Source: Cytophaga aurantiaca DSM 3654 (lineage in GTDB: Bacteria > Bacteroidota > Bacteroidia > Cytophagales > Cytophagaceae). Taken from it: 64,000 bases of DNA. Positions 33,108 to 42,721 of the stretch are shown here, piece after piece (position 1 is the stretch's first letter; each line of letters begins with the position of its first letter). Made by a program: the position numbers and the translations under genes. Where the stretch lies: contig NZ_KB903622.1 in assembly GCF_000379725.1 (NCBI RefSeq), positions 62,001 through 126,000 of the forward strand, read 5' to 3'. Under the pieces are notes generated by a model, which worked only from the letters and a program-made list of their open reading frames with translations, did not search any database and had not been told where the DNA came from.

Positions 33108-35399
33108 TTATCGTTTTCTTTTTGGCGATGGACGTACATCACTGAAATCCAACGCGTCTCTATTTACGTCCCTGTCTAGGTCTCTGTCTCTGTTTACACC
33201 TTTGTTTGTGTCGCTGTTGTTCACTAACTCTAAATCAATTGTTCTGCGTTCAAGATTGGTAGATTTCACTATAACCTGAACAGAATCACCTAAGGTGATC
33301 ATGCGTTTATTTTTCTTGCCAACGATTCTGTAATTGTCCATATCAACTTCATAGAAATCATCTTCCAGATCGGCCAGACGAACCATACCTTCGCATTTTG
33401 TTTCAACCAGTTCCACAAACATTCCAAATTCTGTAACACCTGATACAATACCTGCAAACTCTTTGCCGATACTGCTCTGCATAAACTCCACCTGTTTGAA
33501 TTTAATAGAACTGCGTTCTGCTTCGGCTGCTAATTTTTCCTGTGCAGAAGAATGTTCGCAGGCATCGATGTAATAATCTTTGTCTGCAGATTTTCCTCCG
33601 TCTAAATAATGCTGCAATAAACGATGCGCCATTACATCCGGATAACGGCGGATAGGAGAGGTGAAGTGCGAGTAATGTTTGAATGCCAACCCGAAGTGCA
33701 TATCGGGTTCGATGCTGTAAATCGCTTTCGACATGGTACGTATTGCTAAACTCTGCAACACGTTTTGTTCCGGCTTGCCTTCTACTTCATCGCTTAACTT
33801 ATTTAAGTTTTTCGCAATCGTATGTTCATCGTCCAGTTCAACTTTGTGACCGAAACGTTTTGCAAACGTTGATAAGGCTGCAAGTTTTTCAGGATTCGGT
33901 GCATCGTGGGTACGGTACACCATGGTATTGGATTCTTTTCCACCTTTTTTTAGATTGAAAACAAACTCTGCTACACGTTTGTTTGCAAGCAGCATGAATT
34001 CTTCGATCAGTTTGTGTGCATCTTTACGAACCTTCGGAACAACTTCCAACGGTTTTCCTGTTGAGTCTAGTCTGAATTTTACTTCAACGGTTTCAAAACT
34101 GATAGCACCTTCTTTGAAGCGTTGGTCGCGCATTTTTTTCGCAAGCGTATTCAGTATAGTCAATTCTTTTGGCAAGTCGCCTTGCAGTGTTTCTAATACT
34201 TCCTGCGCCTGTTCGTAAGAGAATCTGCGGTTTGAATGAATGATGGTTCTTCCAAACCATTCTGTATGGATCTTAGAATCTGCATCAATTTCAAAAATAG
34301 CAGAGAAGGTTAATTTATCTTCGTTTGGTCTTAGCGAACACAATTCATTTGAAAGACGCTCCGGTAGCATCGGTACACAGCGGTCTACAAGGTAGACAGA
34401 TGTTGCACGGCGATACGCCTCTTTATCTAAGATGTCGCCCGGTTCAATGTAGTGTGATACATCTGCAATGTGTATACCTATTTCCCAATTGCCATTGTCT
34501 AAATATTTAAATGATAATGCATCATCAAAATCTTTAGCATCTTCGGGGTCAATTGTGAATGTTAATGTATCGCGCATGTCTCTGCGCTTTTTAATTTCTG
34601 CTTCGGATGTTTCTGCTTTGATTGCTTCCGCAGCTTTTAATACCGTCTCCGGAAATTCATATGGAAGTCCAAACTCTGCAAGGATCGCATGCATCTCCGT
34701 TTCATTTTCACCAGCCATACCAAGCACTTCGGTTACTTTACCCGTTGGACTTTTTTCCTCGCGTGTTGGCCAGTTTGTAATGTCAACTAAAACTTTTTCA
34801 CCTGTCTTTGCACCATTGATAAATTCTTTCGGTACAAAAATGTCAACGTGCATTTTGCGGCCATCGGGTATAACGAATGCATGTCGTGCGGATACTTCAA
34901 TACGTCCAACAAAAGAAGTACGTTTGCGTTCTACAACTTCGACGATTTCGCCTTCTGCACTCTTCGTGCCTTTGTTGCCGCCGCCGCTGCGCTTGTATAA
35001 AGCTACGCGTACAATGTCTCCATCTAAGGCGCCGCCTATCTTATTGCCACTGATCCAGATATCATGTTCTGCTTTTTCACCACCTTCTGTAATCGGAATC
35101 ACATAACCGAAGCGTGGATTTACAAAATCCAAACGACCTGTTATTAGATTTTCTCCGCCGCTACTGCCGGCATAGCTATATAAGCCTGATTTATCTTTCG
35201 CAATTGCGCTTTCAAGCACAAGTTCTTCAAGCAAGTCTTTAAGAGCTTTCTTGTCTTTGTCGCGAACGAGGTGAAGTTTTTTGATTAACTCTTTATAGCT
35301 GAAAGGATTCTTTCTGCTGTTATTAAAAAATTTGATAATTTTTGATTTAAGGCTTTCTCCGCCTTTAGTATCGCTTTGTTCTGTTGTATTTTTTCTCAT
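33108..35399 (-). CDS. rnr: Ribonuclease R
   Basis: 763 residues, full length. An N-terminal winged-helix region and two cold-shock domains (~80-230) precede the RNB catalytic domain, with 'TIDPEDAKDFDDALSF' carrying the metal-binding Asp cluster and 'EIGIHIADVSHYIEPGD' following. The tail is an S1 domain ('FAGIVSGVTEFGMFVELVET') and a basic end (RPSPKRKR). 3'-5' exoribonuclease degrading structured RNA. It is separated from the peptide ABC ATPase gene by 8 bp on the same strand. Confidence 0.95.
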   Translation of the reverse strand: MRKNTTEQSDTKGGESLKSKIIKFFNNSRKNPFSYKELIKKLHLVRDKDKKALKDLLEELVLESAIAKDKSGLYSYAGSSGGENLITGRLDFVNPRFGYVIPITEGGEKAEHDIWISGNKIGGALDGDIVRVALYKRSGGGNKGTKSAEGEIVEVVERKRTSFVGRIEVSARHAFVIPDGRKMHVDIFVPKEFINGAKTGEKVLVDITNWPTREEKSPTGKVTEVLGMAGENETEMHAILAEFGLPYEFPETVLKAAEAIKAETSEAEIKKRRDMRDTLTFTIDPEDAKDFDDALSFKYLDNGNWEIGIHIADVSHYIEPGDILDKEAYRRATSVYLVDRCVPMLPERLSNELCSLRPNEDKLTFSAIFEIDADSKIHTEWFGRTIIHSNRRFSYEQAQEVLETLQGDLPKELTILNTLAKKMRDQRFKEGAISFETVEVKFRLDSTGKPLEVVPKVRKDAHKLIEEFMLLANKRVAEFVFNLKKGGKESNTMVYRTHDAPNPEKLAALSTFAKRFGHKVELDDEHTIAKNLNKLSDEVEGKPEQNVLQSLAIRTMSKAIYSIEPDMHFGLAFKHYSHFTSPIRRYPDVMAHRLLQHYLDGGKSADKDYYIDACEHSSAQEKLAAEAERSSIKFKQVEFMQSSIGKEFAGIVSGVTEFGMFVELVETKCEGMVRLADLEDDFYEVDMDNYRIVGKKNKRMITLGDSVQVIVKSTNLERRTIDLELVNNSDTNKGVNRDRDLDRDVNRDALDFSDVRPSPKRKR

Positions 35400-35407
35400 G
35401 AAAAAGA

Positions 35408-37237
35408 TTAGACTTTTTTCTTTCGTTTGGATTGGGCTCGAATAATGTCTTCGAGGTTCCCTTTTGGTATTGAATGAATAAGTCGTTTGGTATATTCGGT
35501 TTGAGGGTTTTTGTAGATGTCTTCTGCGTAACCCATTTCTTCAATTTTACCTTTATTCATTACAATGATGCGGTCTGACATAAATTTTACGACCGATAAA
35601 TCATGTGATATAAAGATATAAGTAAAATTGAATTCTTCTTTTAATTCGTTCAATAAATTTAACACCTGTGCCTGAACGGATACATCAAGTGCAGATACGG
35701 ATTCATCGCAAATGATGAATTTCGGATTTAGAGCCAAAGCCCTTGCTATACAAATACGCTGGCGCTGACCGCCTGAAAATTCGTGCGGATAACGATTGAA
35801 TTGTTTGCTGCTTAAATTTACACGTTCAAGTAATTCAATCGCACGTTTTCTTCGTGCATAATCTGTGTCCAGAATGTTGTTTACGCGCATTGGTTCAATA
35901 ATGGCTTCACCAATGGTCATTCTTGGGTTTAACGATGAATACGGATCCTGAAAGATGATCTGTATGTCTTTACGCAATTCGCGTAATTGTTTTGATTTTA
36001 ATGCAAGAATGTCAATGCCTTCAAATTCAATAGAACCACTTGTTGGATCGATCAAACGAAGGATACTTCTTCCTAAGGTTGTTTTGCCGCAGCCGGATTC
36101 GCCTACCAGACCGATGGTTTCACCCGGATATACATCAAAGCTCACATCATCAACAGCCTTAACATGATCTATGGTTTTATTGAACAAGCCTTTTTTTATC
36201 GGGAACCATGTTTTAAGATTTTTGATCTTTAAAATAGGTTCTAATTTTCCCAGTGCTGTATTGCGGTCTGCCAAATCTTCGTCTGAAACGTAATTGAATA
36301 AGATGGCTTCCCCAATAGAAGAGAATTTACGCTCTTTTTCAAGAAACTTCCCTTGCGCATTCACTTCCATGAAATCGGAAACGATCGGCAAAACTTTCAA
36401 ACGGATATCCAATTTCGGACGGCAAGCCAGAAGGCCTTTTGTATAGGGGTGTTTAGGGTTTGAGAAGATCTCAAATACGGTTCCCTGTTCAACAATTTTA
36501 CCCTGATACATAACGATCACTTTATCTGCAATCTCTGCTACAACGCCCAGATCATGGGTGATGAAGAGGATTCCCATATTGTTTTCGTCGCGAAGTTGCT
36601 GCATCAATTCGAGGATGCGGGCCTGCACCGTAACGTCAAGGGCAGTAGTTGGTTCATCGGCAATTAGGATAGATGGATTGCAGGACATTGCCATCGCAAT
36701 CATAACCCGTTGCTTTTGTCCGCCGGAGATCTGATGGGGATAGGAATTGAATATCGCCTCCGGTCTTGGTAATTCTACTTTTTCAAAAAGCTCAATGGTC
36801 CTTTTCTTTGCTTCCTGGCTGGAAACTTTTTGATGAAGTTGTATCGCTTCCATTACCTGATTTCCACACGTAAAAACCGGGTTTAGGGAAGTCATTGGTT
36901 CCTGAAAGATCATGGAAATAGAATTCCCGCGTTCGTCCTGCATCTCTTTTTTATCAAGAGTAATGAGGTCAATAATACCTTTTTCAGGATGGTTAAATTC
37001 GATTGTTCCGTTTGCTATTTTCCCAGGAGGATTGGGAATGAGCTGCATAAGAGACAGGGCTGTAACGGATTTTCCTGAACCGGATTCACCAACAATACCG
37101 ATGGTTTCGCCACGTTTAAGCGTAAAGCTCACATCGTCAACAGCTTTCACAATTCCTCTTTCGGTACGGAAGTGCGTGCTGAGATTGCTTACTTTAAGTA
37201 GGAAATCCTGTTCTGTTTTATCAACCTCGTCCTGCAT
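35408..37237 (-). CDS. Fused two-domain ABC transporter ATPase (Dpp/Opp/YejF type)
   Basis: 609 residues with two complete ATPase domains. Domain 1: Walker A '[20 protein letters not shown]', signature '[15 protein letters not shown]', Walker B '[12 protein letters not shown]'. Domain 2: '[20 protein letters not shown]', signature '[15 protein letters not shown]', and Walker B '[12 protein letters not shown]'. Each is followed by the oligopeptide-transporter C-terminal segment ('[14 protein letters not shown]', '[10 protein letters not shown]'). This is the fused DppD-DppF/YejF layout for di- or oligopeptide import; the permeases and binding protein are not next to it. Confidence 0.92.
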   Translation of the reverse strand: MQDEVDKTEQDFLLKVSNLSTHFRTERGIVKAVDDVSFTLKRGETIGIVGESGSGKSVTALSLMQLIPNPPGKIANGTIEFNHPEKGIIDLITLDKKEMQDERGNSISMIFQEPMTSLNPVFTCGNQVMEAIQLHQKVSSQEAKKRTIELFEKVELPRPEAIFNSYPHQISGGQKQRVMIAMAMSCNPSILIADEPTTALDVTVQARILELMQQLRDENNMGILFITHDLGVVAEIADKVIVMYQGKIVEQGTVFEIFSNPKHPYTKGLLACRPKLDIRLKVLPIVSDFMEVNAQGKFLEKERKFSSIGEAILFNYVSDEDLADRNTALGKLEPILKIKNLKTWFPIKKGLFNKTIDHVKAVDDVSFDVYPGETIGLVGESGCGKTTLGRSILRLIDPTSGSIEFEGIDILALKSKQLRELRKDIQIIFQDPYSSLNPRMTIGEAIIEPMRVNNILDTDYARRKRAIELLERVNLSSKQFNRYPHEFSGGQRQRICIARALALNPKFIICDESVSALDVSVQAQVLNLLNELKEEFNFTYIFISHDLSVVKFMSDRIIVMNKGKIEEMGYAEDIYKNPQTEYTKRLIHSIPKGNLEDIIRAQSKRKKKV

Positions 37238-37380
37238 TGTTGCTTCTCTTCAAAAACGATTTTATTGTAATTTATTCCAAAATAAGCACAATGCAAATTA
37301 TTGAATTTGTGTATGCTTCTTTAAACGAAAATTATATTAAAAGGTTTCAATAAAATAATCGAATAATGCCATAATGGTAT

Positions 37381-37779
37381 TTACCTATGAAGTATGCCTT
37401 TAAGCCCTAATTGAGGAATCGCGACTAAGTTTTGTTCAATTATGGTTTCGGGTACAAAGATGAATTTCTTATCATAGATCTGCTTGCCGATAAAGTAACT
37501 GATCCAGTATTCATTATTCAAATGGAAAACGGATGGGTCGATCAGTTCGATCTTTGTGAAATTATTTGCTTCAACAACCGGGAAGACGTGACGCAAAACA
37601 GAGGTTTCCTGCGGAAAACCGTCTTTGATACCGTACCCCCGTGAGCGTACAAAAACATTATCGATTGGGAATTCATTGCTGTTAATGATGTACACATTCC
37701 AGGATACGGCATCATTAATTTCCTGAGCAACGGCAATATATACGCCTTCTACGCTAGGGAAAGGAATATCTTTTTTCAT
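37381..37779 (-). CDS. Conserved Bacteroidetes hypothetical protein (132 aa)
   Basis: Begins MKKDIPFPSVEGVYIAVAQE and has 'NVFVRSRGYGIKDG', 'SVLRHVFPVVEANNFTKIEL' and 'NNEYWISYFIGKQIYDKKF', ending with 'FVPETIIEQNL'. I recognise this as a short protein family conserved across Bacteroidetes that databases have sometimes wrongly labelled phenylalanyl-tRNA synthetase alpha; it lacks any synthetase motif. Soluble and beta-rich; function unknown. It follows lipB on the same strand (44-bp gap). Confidence 0.7.
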   Translation of the reverse strand: MKKDIPFPSVEGVYIAVAQEINDAVSWNVYIINSNEFPIDNVFVRSRGYGIKDGFPQETSVLRHVFPVVEANNFTKIELIDPSVFHLNNEYWISYFIGKQIYDKKFIFVPETIIEQNLVAIPQLGLKGILHR

Positions 37780-37823
37780 TTAATATTACTAGACTTTATA
37801 CTTAATACCGCAGCTATACGGTA

Positions 37824-38564
37824 TCACATCACATTAATTTTACTTGAACGATCTATTGTTATTTCAAACAGATCTACGATATGATTGATTAAAATGTTCT
37901 TCACCTTATCCATGGAAACATCTGCACCCAATTCTTCCGAAATAGACGTAACCGCCTTGTCGTCAATGCCGCAAGGGATGATGTTTTTAAAATAACTCAG
38001 ATCGGGTTGTACATTGAGCGCAAAACCGTGCATGGTTACCCATCTGCTTGCTTTTACACCCATGGCACATATTTTTCGGGCCTTAACCGGATTTTCAGTT
38101 TCAATCCAAACACCGGTAAGTCCATCGATCCGTCCCGCTGTAATTCCAAGATCGGCCAGCGTACGTATAATTGCCTCTTCCAGAAAACGCAGGTATTTAT
38201 GAATGTCTGTAAAGTAGCTGTCCAGATCAAATATCGGGTAACCTACCAATTGACCCGGACCATGATAGGTTATATCACCGCCTCTATTGATCTCATGATA
38301 GGTAGCATGTGCATCCCGCAGCTGAGATTCATTGATCAGTAAATTCTCCCGTTTGCCGCTTTTGCCTAAGGTATAGACATGCGGATGTTCACACAAAAGC
38401 AAATAACCGGCAGGAGCCTGTTGATCTTCTTCAGGAAGATCACGCAGCACCAGTTTTTTTTCAATAATTGAATTAAACAGTTTTGTTTGATAATCCCATG
38501 TTTGCTGGTAATCAACTAAACCTAAGTCTTCAATTAATACGCTTTTGTTTGTATGTTTATACAT
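37824..38564 (-). CDS. lipB: Octanoyltransferase
   Basis: 246 residues. It transfers octanoyl from acyl carrier protein to lipoyl-domain lysines. 'GKSGKRENLL', 'EINRGGDITYHGPGQLVGYP' is the signature, 'ICAMGVKASRWVTMHGFALN' holds the catalytic Lys and 'IIPCGIDDKAVTS' the catalytic Cys. Full family length. It starts 35 bp from the divergent YraN gene. Confidence 0.95.
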   Translation of the reverse strand: MYKHTNKSVLIEDLGLVDYQQTWDYQTKLFNSIIEKKLVLRDLPEEDQQAPAGYLLLCEHPHVYTLGKSGKRENLLINESQLRDAHATYHEINRGGDITYHGPGQLVGYPIFDLDSYFTDIHKYLRFLEEAIIRTLADLGITAGRIDGLTGVWIETENPVKARKICAMGVKASRWVTMHGFALNVQPDLSYFKNIIPCGIDDKAVTSISEELGADVSMDKVKNILINHIVDLFEITIDRSSKINVM

Positions 38565-38599
38565 TCGAATTCAATCAATACAGCAAATATACGATTTTT

Positions 38600-38938
38600 A
38601 TGGAGCATATACAGAAAGGTATTGCAGGGGAAGACAAGGCTTGCATGTATCTGGAACAGAAAGGGTATAAAATTTTCCAGCGGAATTACAGAGCAGGGAA
38701 AGGCGAAATTGATATCGTTGCGCAAGCAGCAGATTGCTTGTGTTTTATCGAGGTTAAATACAGGAAGCACAACAAGTTTGGTTTCCCTGAAAATTTTGTA
38801 ACCGAAAAGAAAATGAATAAGATCATGCAGACGGCTGAAGCATATGTTTTGCAACACAATTGGCATGGACGTATTCGTTTTGATGTGATTGCCATTACCG
38901 GAAATGAAACACCTATGCATATTGAAGATGTTACATAG
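38600..38938 (+). CDS. YraN/UPF0102-family putative nuclease
   Basis: 112 residues starting at the ATG at 38600 (MEHIQKGIAGEDKACMYLEQ); the frame is open upstream into the lipB promoter but without family similarity. 'GYKIFQRNYRAGKGEIDIVA' and 'CFIEVKYRKHNKFGFPEN' are the PD-(D/E)XK-like core of UPF0102 (Glu-Ile-Asp, then ExK). Fold predicts a Holliday-junction resolvase-like nuclease, but activity is not established. Divergent from lipB. Confidence 0.9.
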   Translation: MEHIQKGIAGEDKACMYLEQKGYKIFQRNYRAGKGEIDIVAQAADCLCFIEVKYRKHNKFGFPENFVTEKKMNKIMQTAEAYVLQHNWHGRIRFDVIAITGNETPMHIEDVT

Positions 38939-39039
38939 GCACGAATTTTAAGACATTGAAATGATACAAATTGAATTTAATTCAGGGTTTGGGTTTAGAT
39001 ATTGTTTCTCTATCTTGCGTGTCATATTTTGAGATTAAA

Positions 39040-40023
39040 ATGAGTACACTATATCCATTACGTTTTAAAACGATTTTTAAAGATAAGATCTGGGGAGGTT
39101 CTAAGATCAAAACTGTTTTGGGAAAAGATTACGATCCGTTGCCAAACTGTGGAGAGACCTGGGAATTATCAGCAGTTGCGGAAGAGCCTTCTGTAATTGA
39201 TAATGGAGTGTTTGCGGGCCAGGACCTAAACGCACTTGTTAAGACCCATGGTGCGGAACTGATGGGCAAGAAAAACCTTGAACGTTTTGGAAACGAGTTT
39301 CCTCTTTTAATAAAATTTATTGATGCGAATGCAGATCTGAGTATTCAGGTACATCCGGATGATACTCTTGCAAATGAGCGCCACAACTGTGCAGGTAAAA
39401 CAGAGATGTGGTACATCTTAGCGGCAGATGAAGCGGCACGTTTGAATGTTGGTTTTAATAAGCAGACGAACAAAGATGAGTATCTTGATTATTTAAATAA
39501 AGGTAAAATATTAGACTTACTACATTATGAAACGGTAGCTGCAGGAGACGTATTTTATTTGCCGGCAGGAAGAATTCATTATATAGGTAGAGGAATTTTA
39601 TTGGCTGAAATTCAGCAGACATCGGATATTACGTATCGCATCTATGATTTTGATCGCAAAGACGCGAAAGGCAATAAACGTGAACTGCATACAGAGCTAG
39701 CCTTGGATGCAATTGACTTCAGTCATGTGGAAGACTATAAAACAAAGTACGAAGCCGAAGAAAATATTCCTGTAAACTTAGTTGACTCAAAATATTTCAC
39801 AACAGATTTATTTGTATTAACAGATGAAATTGAACTGGATTATTCTGAAACAGACATGTTCCGCATTTTTGTGATCGTTGAAGGAGATGTGATGATGACA
39901 ACCGAACAAAACAAATCCGATCTGCTGACCTTTGGTGATGTGGTGTTGGTGCCTGCGTCTGTGAAAGAGGTTTTGTTTTCACCGTTGGGTGAAGTGAAGA
40001 TACTGGAGGTTTATATTCCGTAA
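39040..40023 (+). CDS. manA: Type I mannose-6-phosphate isomerase
   Basis: 327 residues from the ATG at 39040 (MSTLYPLRFKTIFKDKIWGG). It interconverts mannose-6-P and fructose-6-P. Zinc ligands are in 'LSIQVHPDDTLANE' (His and adjacent residues) and 'CAGKTEMWYILAAD', and 'DVFYLPAGRIHYIGRGILLA' holds the third ligand. The C-terminal cupin half follows. The in-frame ORF extends 23 codons upstream without similarity. Alone on its strand; it links to Pgi (49.5 kb) through fructose-6-P. Confidence 0.9.
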   Translation: MSTLYPLRFKTIFKDKIWGGSKIKTVLGKDYDPLPNCGETWELSAVAEEPSVIDNGVFAGQDLNALVKTHGAELMGKKNLERFGNEFPLLIKFIDANADLSIQVHPDDTLANERHNCAGKTEMWYILAADEAARLNVGFNKQTNKDEYLDYLNKGKILDLLHYETVAAGDVFYLPAGRIHYIGRGILLAEIQQTSDITYRIYDFDRKDAKGNKRELHTELALDAIDFSHVEDYKTKYEAEENIPVNLVDSKYFTTDLFVLTDEIELDYSETDMFRIFVIVEGDVMMTTEQNKSDLLTFGDVVLVPASVKEVLFSPLGEVKILEVYIP

Positions 40024-40202
40024 ATGAGAATTTTTAAAAGAAACCTTTTTCAGGTGGAATTGGTATGTATTTTTCGTTTGTAGAATAAGGATAATAATCT
40101 TACAACCTTTTTTTGTGTTTCAGTACACATATTTTAGAATCTTTTAGTTAATATTTTTTACTAATATATTTTATCTCAGCTAAAACATTACCTTAATTTA
40201 TT

Positions 40203-41216
40203 ATGCTTCAAAACCACTCCTTAATCCCAGATATAAAAGCAATTATTACCAATGCTCGAGACAAAGCCATTAAAGCAGTTGATAACGAGCGGACAATAAT
40301 GTATTGGACAATTGGCAAACGTATCTTTGAAGAAGAACAACAAGGGAAAGACCGTGCGGATTATGGGACATATTTAATTAAATTCCTGGCGGATCAATTG
40401 CAACCCGAATATGGAAGTGGTTTTTCGATAAGACAACTAGAGCGATATCGACAGTTTTACCGTATTTACCCAATTGCGTCCGCACTGCGGACGCAATTGA
40501 GCTGGACTCAATATAAACTATTGCTTTCTGTTGATAATCAAGATAAAAGAGATTTTTATGTTGCTGAAACCGTAAAGAATAATTGGACGTCAAGACAGTT
40601 AGAGCGTCAAATTAATAGTAGTTTGTACGAGCGACTTTTGATGAGTAGTGATAGAGAAGATGTTTTGGCTGTGGCGAGAAAGGAAAAAATGCCGTCGGAT
40701 GCAAGACAGATTATAAAAGACCCGATGTTTTTAGAGTTTTTGGATTTAAAACAAGAAGCTTCTTATTACGAAAGAGATTTAGAAAGCGCAATTATTACCC
40801 ACTTGCAAGATTTTCTATTAGAGTTAGGAAATGGTTTTGCATTTATTGCAAGGCAAAAGCGTATTCATATTGAAGGAGATGATTTCTTTGTAGATTTAGT
40901 TTTTTATAACCGTTTATTGCAATGTTTTGTAATCATTGAAATAAAAACTGAAAAACTAAATCATCAAGATATAGGTCAGTTGCAAATGTATGTTAACTAT
41001 TACGATCGTATAGAGAAAAACGATAATGAAAATTCCACAATTGGAATCTTACTTTGTGCCACTAAAAACGATGGTGTAGTCAAGTTTTCTCTTCCCGAAA
41101 ACAATAAGAATATTATCGCGAGTCAATATAATTTATACTTACCAACAGAGAAACAGCTGCTAGAAGAAATGAAAAAAGAGTTGGCAAACTTTGAAGAAGA
41201 TAAAAATCAAGAATAG
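40203..41216 (+). CDS. YhcG/DUF1016-type PDDEXK nuclease
   Basis: 337 residues. The N-terminal DUF1016 region reads 'VDNERTIMYWTIGKRIFEEE', 'YGSGFSIRQLERYRQFYRIY' and 'LRTQLSWTQYKLLLSVDNQD'. The C-terminal nuclease half has 'FAFIARQKRIHIEGDDFFVD', 'VFYNRLLQCFVIIEIKTEKL' (the D...ExK core) and 'LPTEKQLLEEMKKEL'. The family occurs near restriction systems and mobile DNA, but no methylase or other defence gene lies beside it here. A perfect 29-nt palindrome lies within the gene at 40471. Probably an acquired accessory gene. Confidence 0.9.
   Translation: MLQNHSLIPDIKAIITNARDKAIKAVDNERTIMYWTIGKRIFEEEQQGKDRADYGTYLIKFLADQLQPEYGSGFSIRQLERYRQFYRIYPIASALRTQLSWTQYKLLLSVDNQDKRDFYVAETVKNNWTSRQLERQINSSLYERLLMSSDREDVLAVARKEKMPSDARQIIKDPMFLEFLDLKQEASYYERDLESAIITHLQDFLLELGNGFAFIARQKRIHIEGDDFFVDLVFYNRLLQCFVIIEIKTEKLNHQDIGQLQMYVNYYDRIEKNDNENSTIGILLCATKNDGVVKFSLPENNKNIIASQYNLYLPTEKQLLEEMKKELANFEEDKNQE
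40471..40499. repeat. Perfect 29-nt palindrome inside the YhcG-type gene
   Basis: CAATTGCGTCCGCA and its exact inverse TGCGGACGCAATTG flank a single C. It encodes the residues between 'YPIA' and 'QLSW' (reading IASALRTQL). It is more GC-rich than its surroundings. Confidence 0.85.
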
Positions 41217-41243
41217 CAACCTCAAAGATTACTTTTCTGTAAA

Positions 41244-41294
41244 TAAAAAAGTCCAGTAACTATTCTTATAGGAATTAGCACTGGACTTTTTTTA
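41244..41294. terminator. Bidirectional terminator hairpin
   Basis: TAAAAAAGTCCAGT (41244-41257) pairs with ACTGGACTTTTTTTA (41280-41294) around a 22-nt loop, giving A and T tracts on both strands. It lies between the convergent stops at 41216 and 41312. Confidence 0.85.
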
Positions 41295-41311
41295 TTTATA
41301 TCAGATGAAAT

Positions 41312-41809
41312 TTAAAGATTTATTTTTCCGTGTTTTCCTTCGTTGTATTCTTTTCCGGTAACAAGTGCTTTTACCATATTAAATGCTACAACCATTTTGT
41401 TTGAACTGCTGTCCCAATAGCTCGCTTCGGTAGGAATTACTTTTATCAGAATCAATTCCGGGTCGTCAATGCCCATCGGGAACCAAGCCTTCATGATTGG
41501 ACTCCAGAACTCTTTCATTTTCGAATAATCATAAGACAAACGTGCATTGCCATTGATCATCAAATAAACGTTTTTACTTTCGCTTATAATTGCTAAAGAT
41601 ATCTGTGCGTTTTGTTCGATCTCATCTACTTTAGGAGAAGACATTTTTGTAAAAAACCACATGGTTCCGTCTTCTTCAACATGAGATATACCCATCGGTC
41701 TGCCCGATAAGTTTTCTGTATATTTTTCGATCGTAATCAGCATGCATGTTTTTACATCTTTAACAAGCTCTACTAATTTGCTTACGTCTTGGTTTAGTTC
41801 TTCTTTCAT
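41312..41809 (-). CDS. Pyridoxamine 5'-phosphate oxidase-family (general stress protein 26-like)
   Basis: 165 residues: 'KTCMLITIEKYTENLSGRPM' and 'EEDGTMWFFTKMSSPKVDEI' with 'VYLMINGNARLSYDYSKMKE' are typical of the short split-barrel FMN/F420-binding group called general stress protein 26. A flavin-linked reductase role is inference. Stands alone between a terminator and a short palindrome (41905). Confidence 0.85.
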   Translation of the reverse strand: MKEELNQDVSKLVELVKDVKTCMLITIEKYTENLSGRPMGISHVEEDGTMWFFTKMSSPKVDEIEQNAQISLAIISESKNVYLMINGNARLSYDYSKMKEFWSPIMKAWFPMGIDDPELILIKVIPTEASYWDSSSNKMVVAFNMVKALVTGKEYNEGKHGKINL

Positions 41810-41904
41810 AGTTGTATGAATTAATGTTCATACAAATATTCAATTTGTAAACTTGAAAATCTTTACATGATTTTTATTAATTGTTGCATGTTGTGAACGT
41901 ATCC

Positions 41905-41930
41905 TAAGTCCCCTTTAGGGGATTTAGGGG
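41905..41930. repeat. Short palindrome (AAGTCCCC/GGGGATTT)
   Basis: TAAGTCCCCT-TT-AGGGGATTTA followed by GGGG, a common intergenic hairpin type. It lies 24 bp after the stop of the minus-strand regulator gene at 41954, so it may serve as its terminator. Confidence 0.5.
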
Positions 41931-41953
41931 TAAAGCAGAAGTTTCTAAAATTT

Positions 41954-42607
41954 TTATTTACACAATATATTATTCGCAATCTCCTGACTTAAATAAAATT
42001 CCTTTTTATTATTTACAGATACCAAAATCGATTGGTCAAATTCAACCACATCTTTGATCGTAATCTCTGCGCCCAACTTAAGTCCTAATTTATCTAGGTG
42101 TTGTAAGAACGAAGGTGTATGGTTCTCAATGCCCGTCATTGCTACCGTTTTTCCTATGTTGATGGCAGTAAGTTTAACCGATTTGTTTTGCGCAAACTTT
42201 CCGTTTTTATCCGGGATCGGATCGCCGTGTGGATCAAACTCGGGATTACCTAAAAATTTTGCCAGGCGTTCGGTCAACTCTTCAAAATTAACATGCTCAA
42301 GTTCCTCGGCCATCGGGTGTATTTCATCCCATTTAAAGCCGAGCTTTTCAACCAGGAAAACTTCCCAAAGACGGTGTTTACGGATGGTTTTAACGGCAAC
42401 CGCTCTGCCTTGGTCGGTTAACGTAACTGCTTTATATTTTTCATAAAAGATTAATCCTTTATCCCCCAGTTTTTTGAATGCTTCTGTTACGGTAGCAGCC
42501 TTTACATTCAGTTCATTGGCAATATCATTGGTGTAAGCCCCGTCTTTATTGCGTTCAGTCTGCTTGTAAATAGCTTTTAGATAGTTTTCTTCTATATGTG
42601 AACTCAT
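41954..42607 (-). CDS. DtxR/MntR-family metal-dependent repressor
   Basis: 217 residues. The N-terminal ~60 residues are a winged helix-turn-helix ('EENYLKAIYKQTER', 'TNDIANELNVKAATVTEAFK'). Residues ~65-140 form the metal-binding/dimerisation domain ('GRAVAVKTIRKHRLWEVFLVEKL' and 'HPMAEELEHVNFEELTERL'), with His-Glu clusters expected to bind Mn2+ or Fe2+. The last ~75 residues form an SH3-like FeoA domain ('GLKLGAEITIKDVVEFD'). Transcribed divergently from the dihaem/Rieske/porin cluster with a DtxR-like operator in the shared gap. Confidence 0.92.
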   Translation of the reverse strand: MSSHIEENYLKAIYKQTERNKDGAYTNDIANELNVKAATVTEAFKKLGDKGLIFYEKYKAVTLTDQGRAVAVKTIRKHRLWEVFLVEKLGFKWDEIHPMAEELEHVNFEELTERLAKFLGNPEFDPHGDPIPDKNGKFAQNKSVKLTAINIGKTVAMTGIENHTPSFLQHLDKLGLKLGAEITIKDVVEFDQSILVSVNNKKEFYLSQEIANNILCK

Positions 42608-42622
42608 TTTACCTTAATAATT

Positions 42623-42640
42623 TTAGGTTAAGCTAAATAT
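42623..42640. promoter_or_regulatory. DtxR-like operator between regulator and dihaem cluster
   Basis: TTAGGTTAAGCTAAATAT resembles the classical DtxR/IdeR box (TTAGGTTAG.CTAACC.AA): the left half TTAGGTTA is exact and the spacing to CTAA is as expected. It lies 16 bp before the regulator start and upstream of the cytochrome gene, placed to control both. A second half-like ACCTTAA word precedes it at 42611. Confidence 0.6.
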
Positions 42641-42721
42641 TTAATTTGTTATACCAAATAAATGGACGTAAATTTGATTCCGAAATTACAGACCAAAAAT
42701 AGTATGACCACCAAAAATAGT

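Noticed and set aside
34468-35106. A 212-codon open frame antisense to rnr
   Set aside because: It is opposite the RNB/cold-shock part of ribonuclease R, with Ser/Ile-rich composition and no recognisable motif.
37381-37779. Phenylalanyl-tRNA synthetase alpha fragment
   Set aside because: The 132-residue protein has no class II synthetase motifs; that name is an old misannotation of this family.
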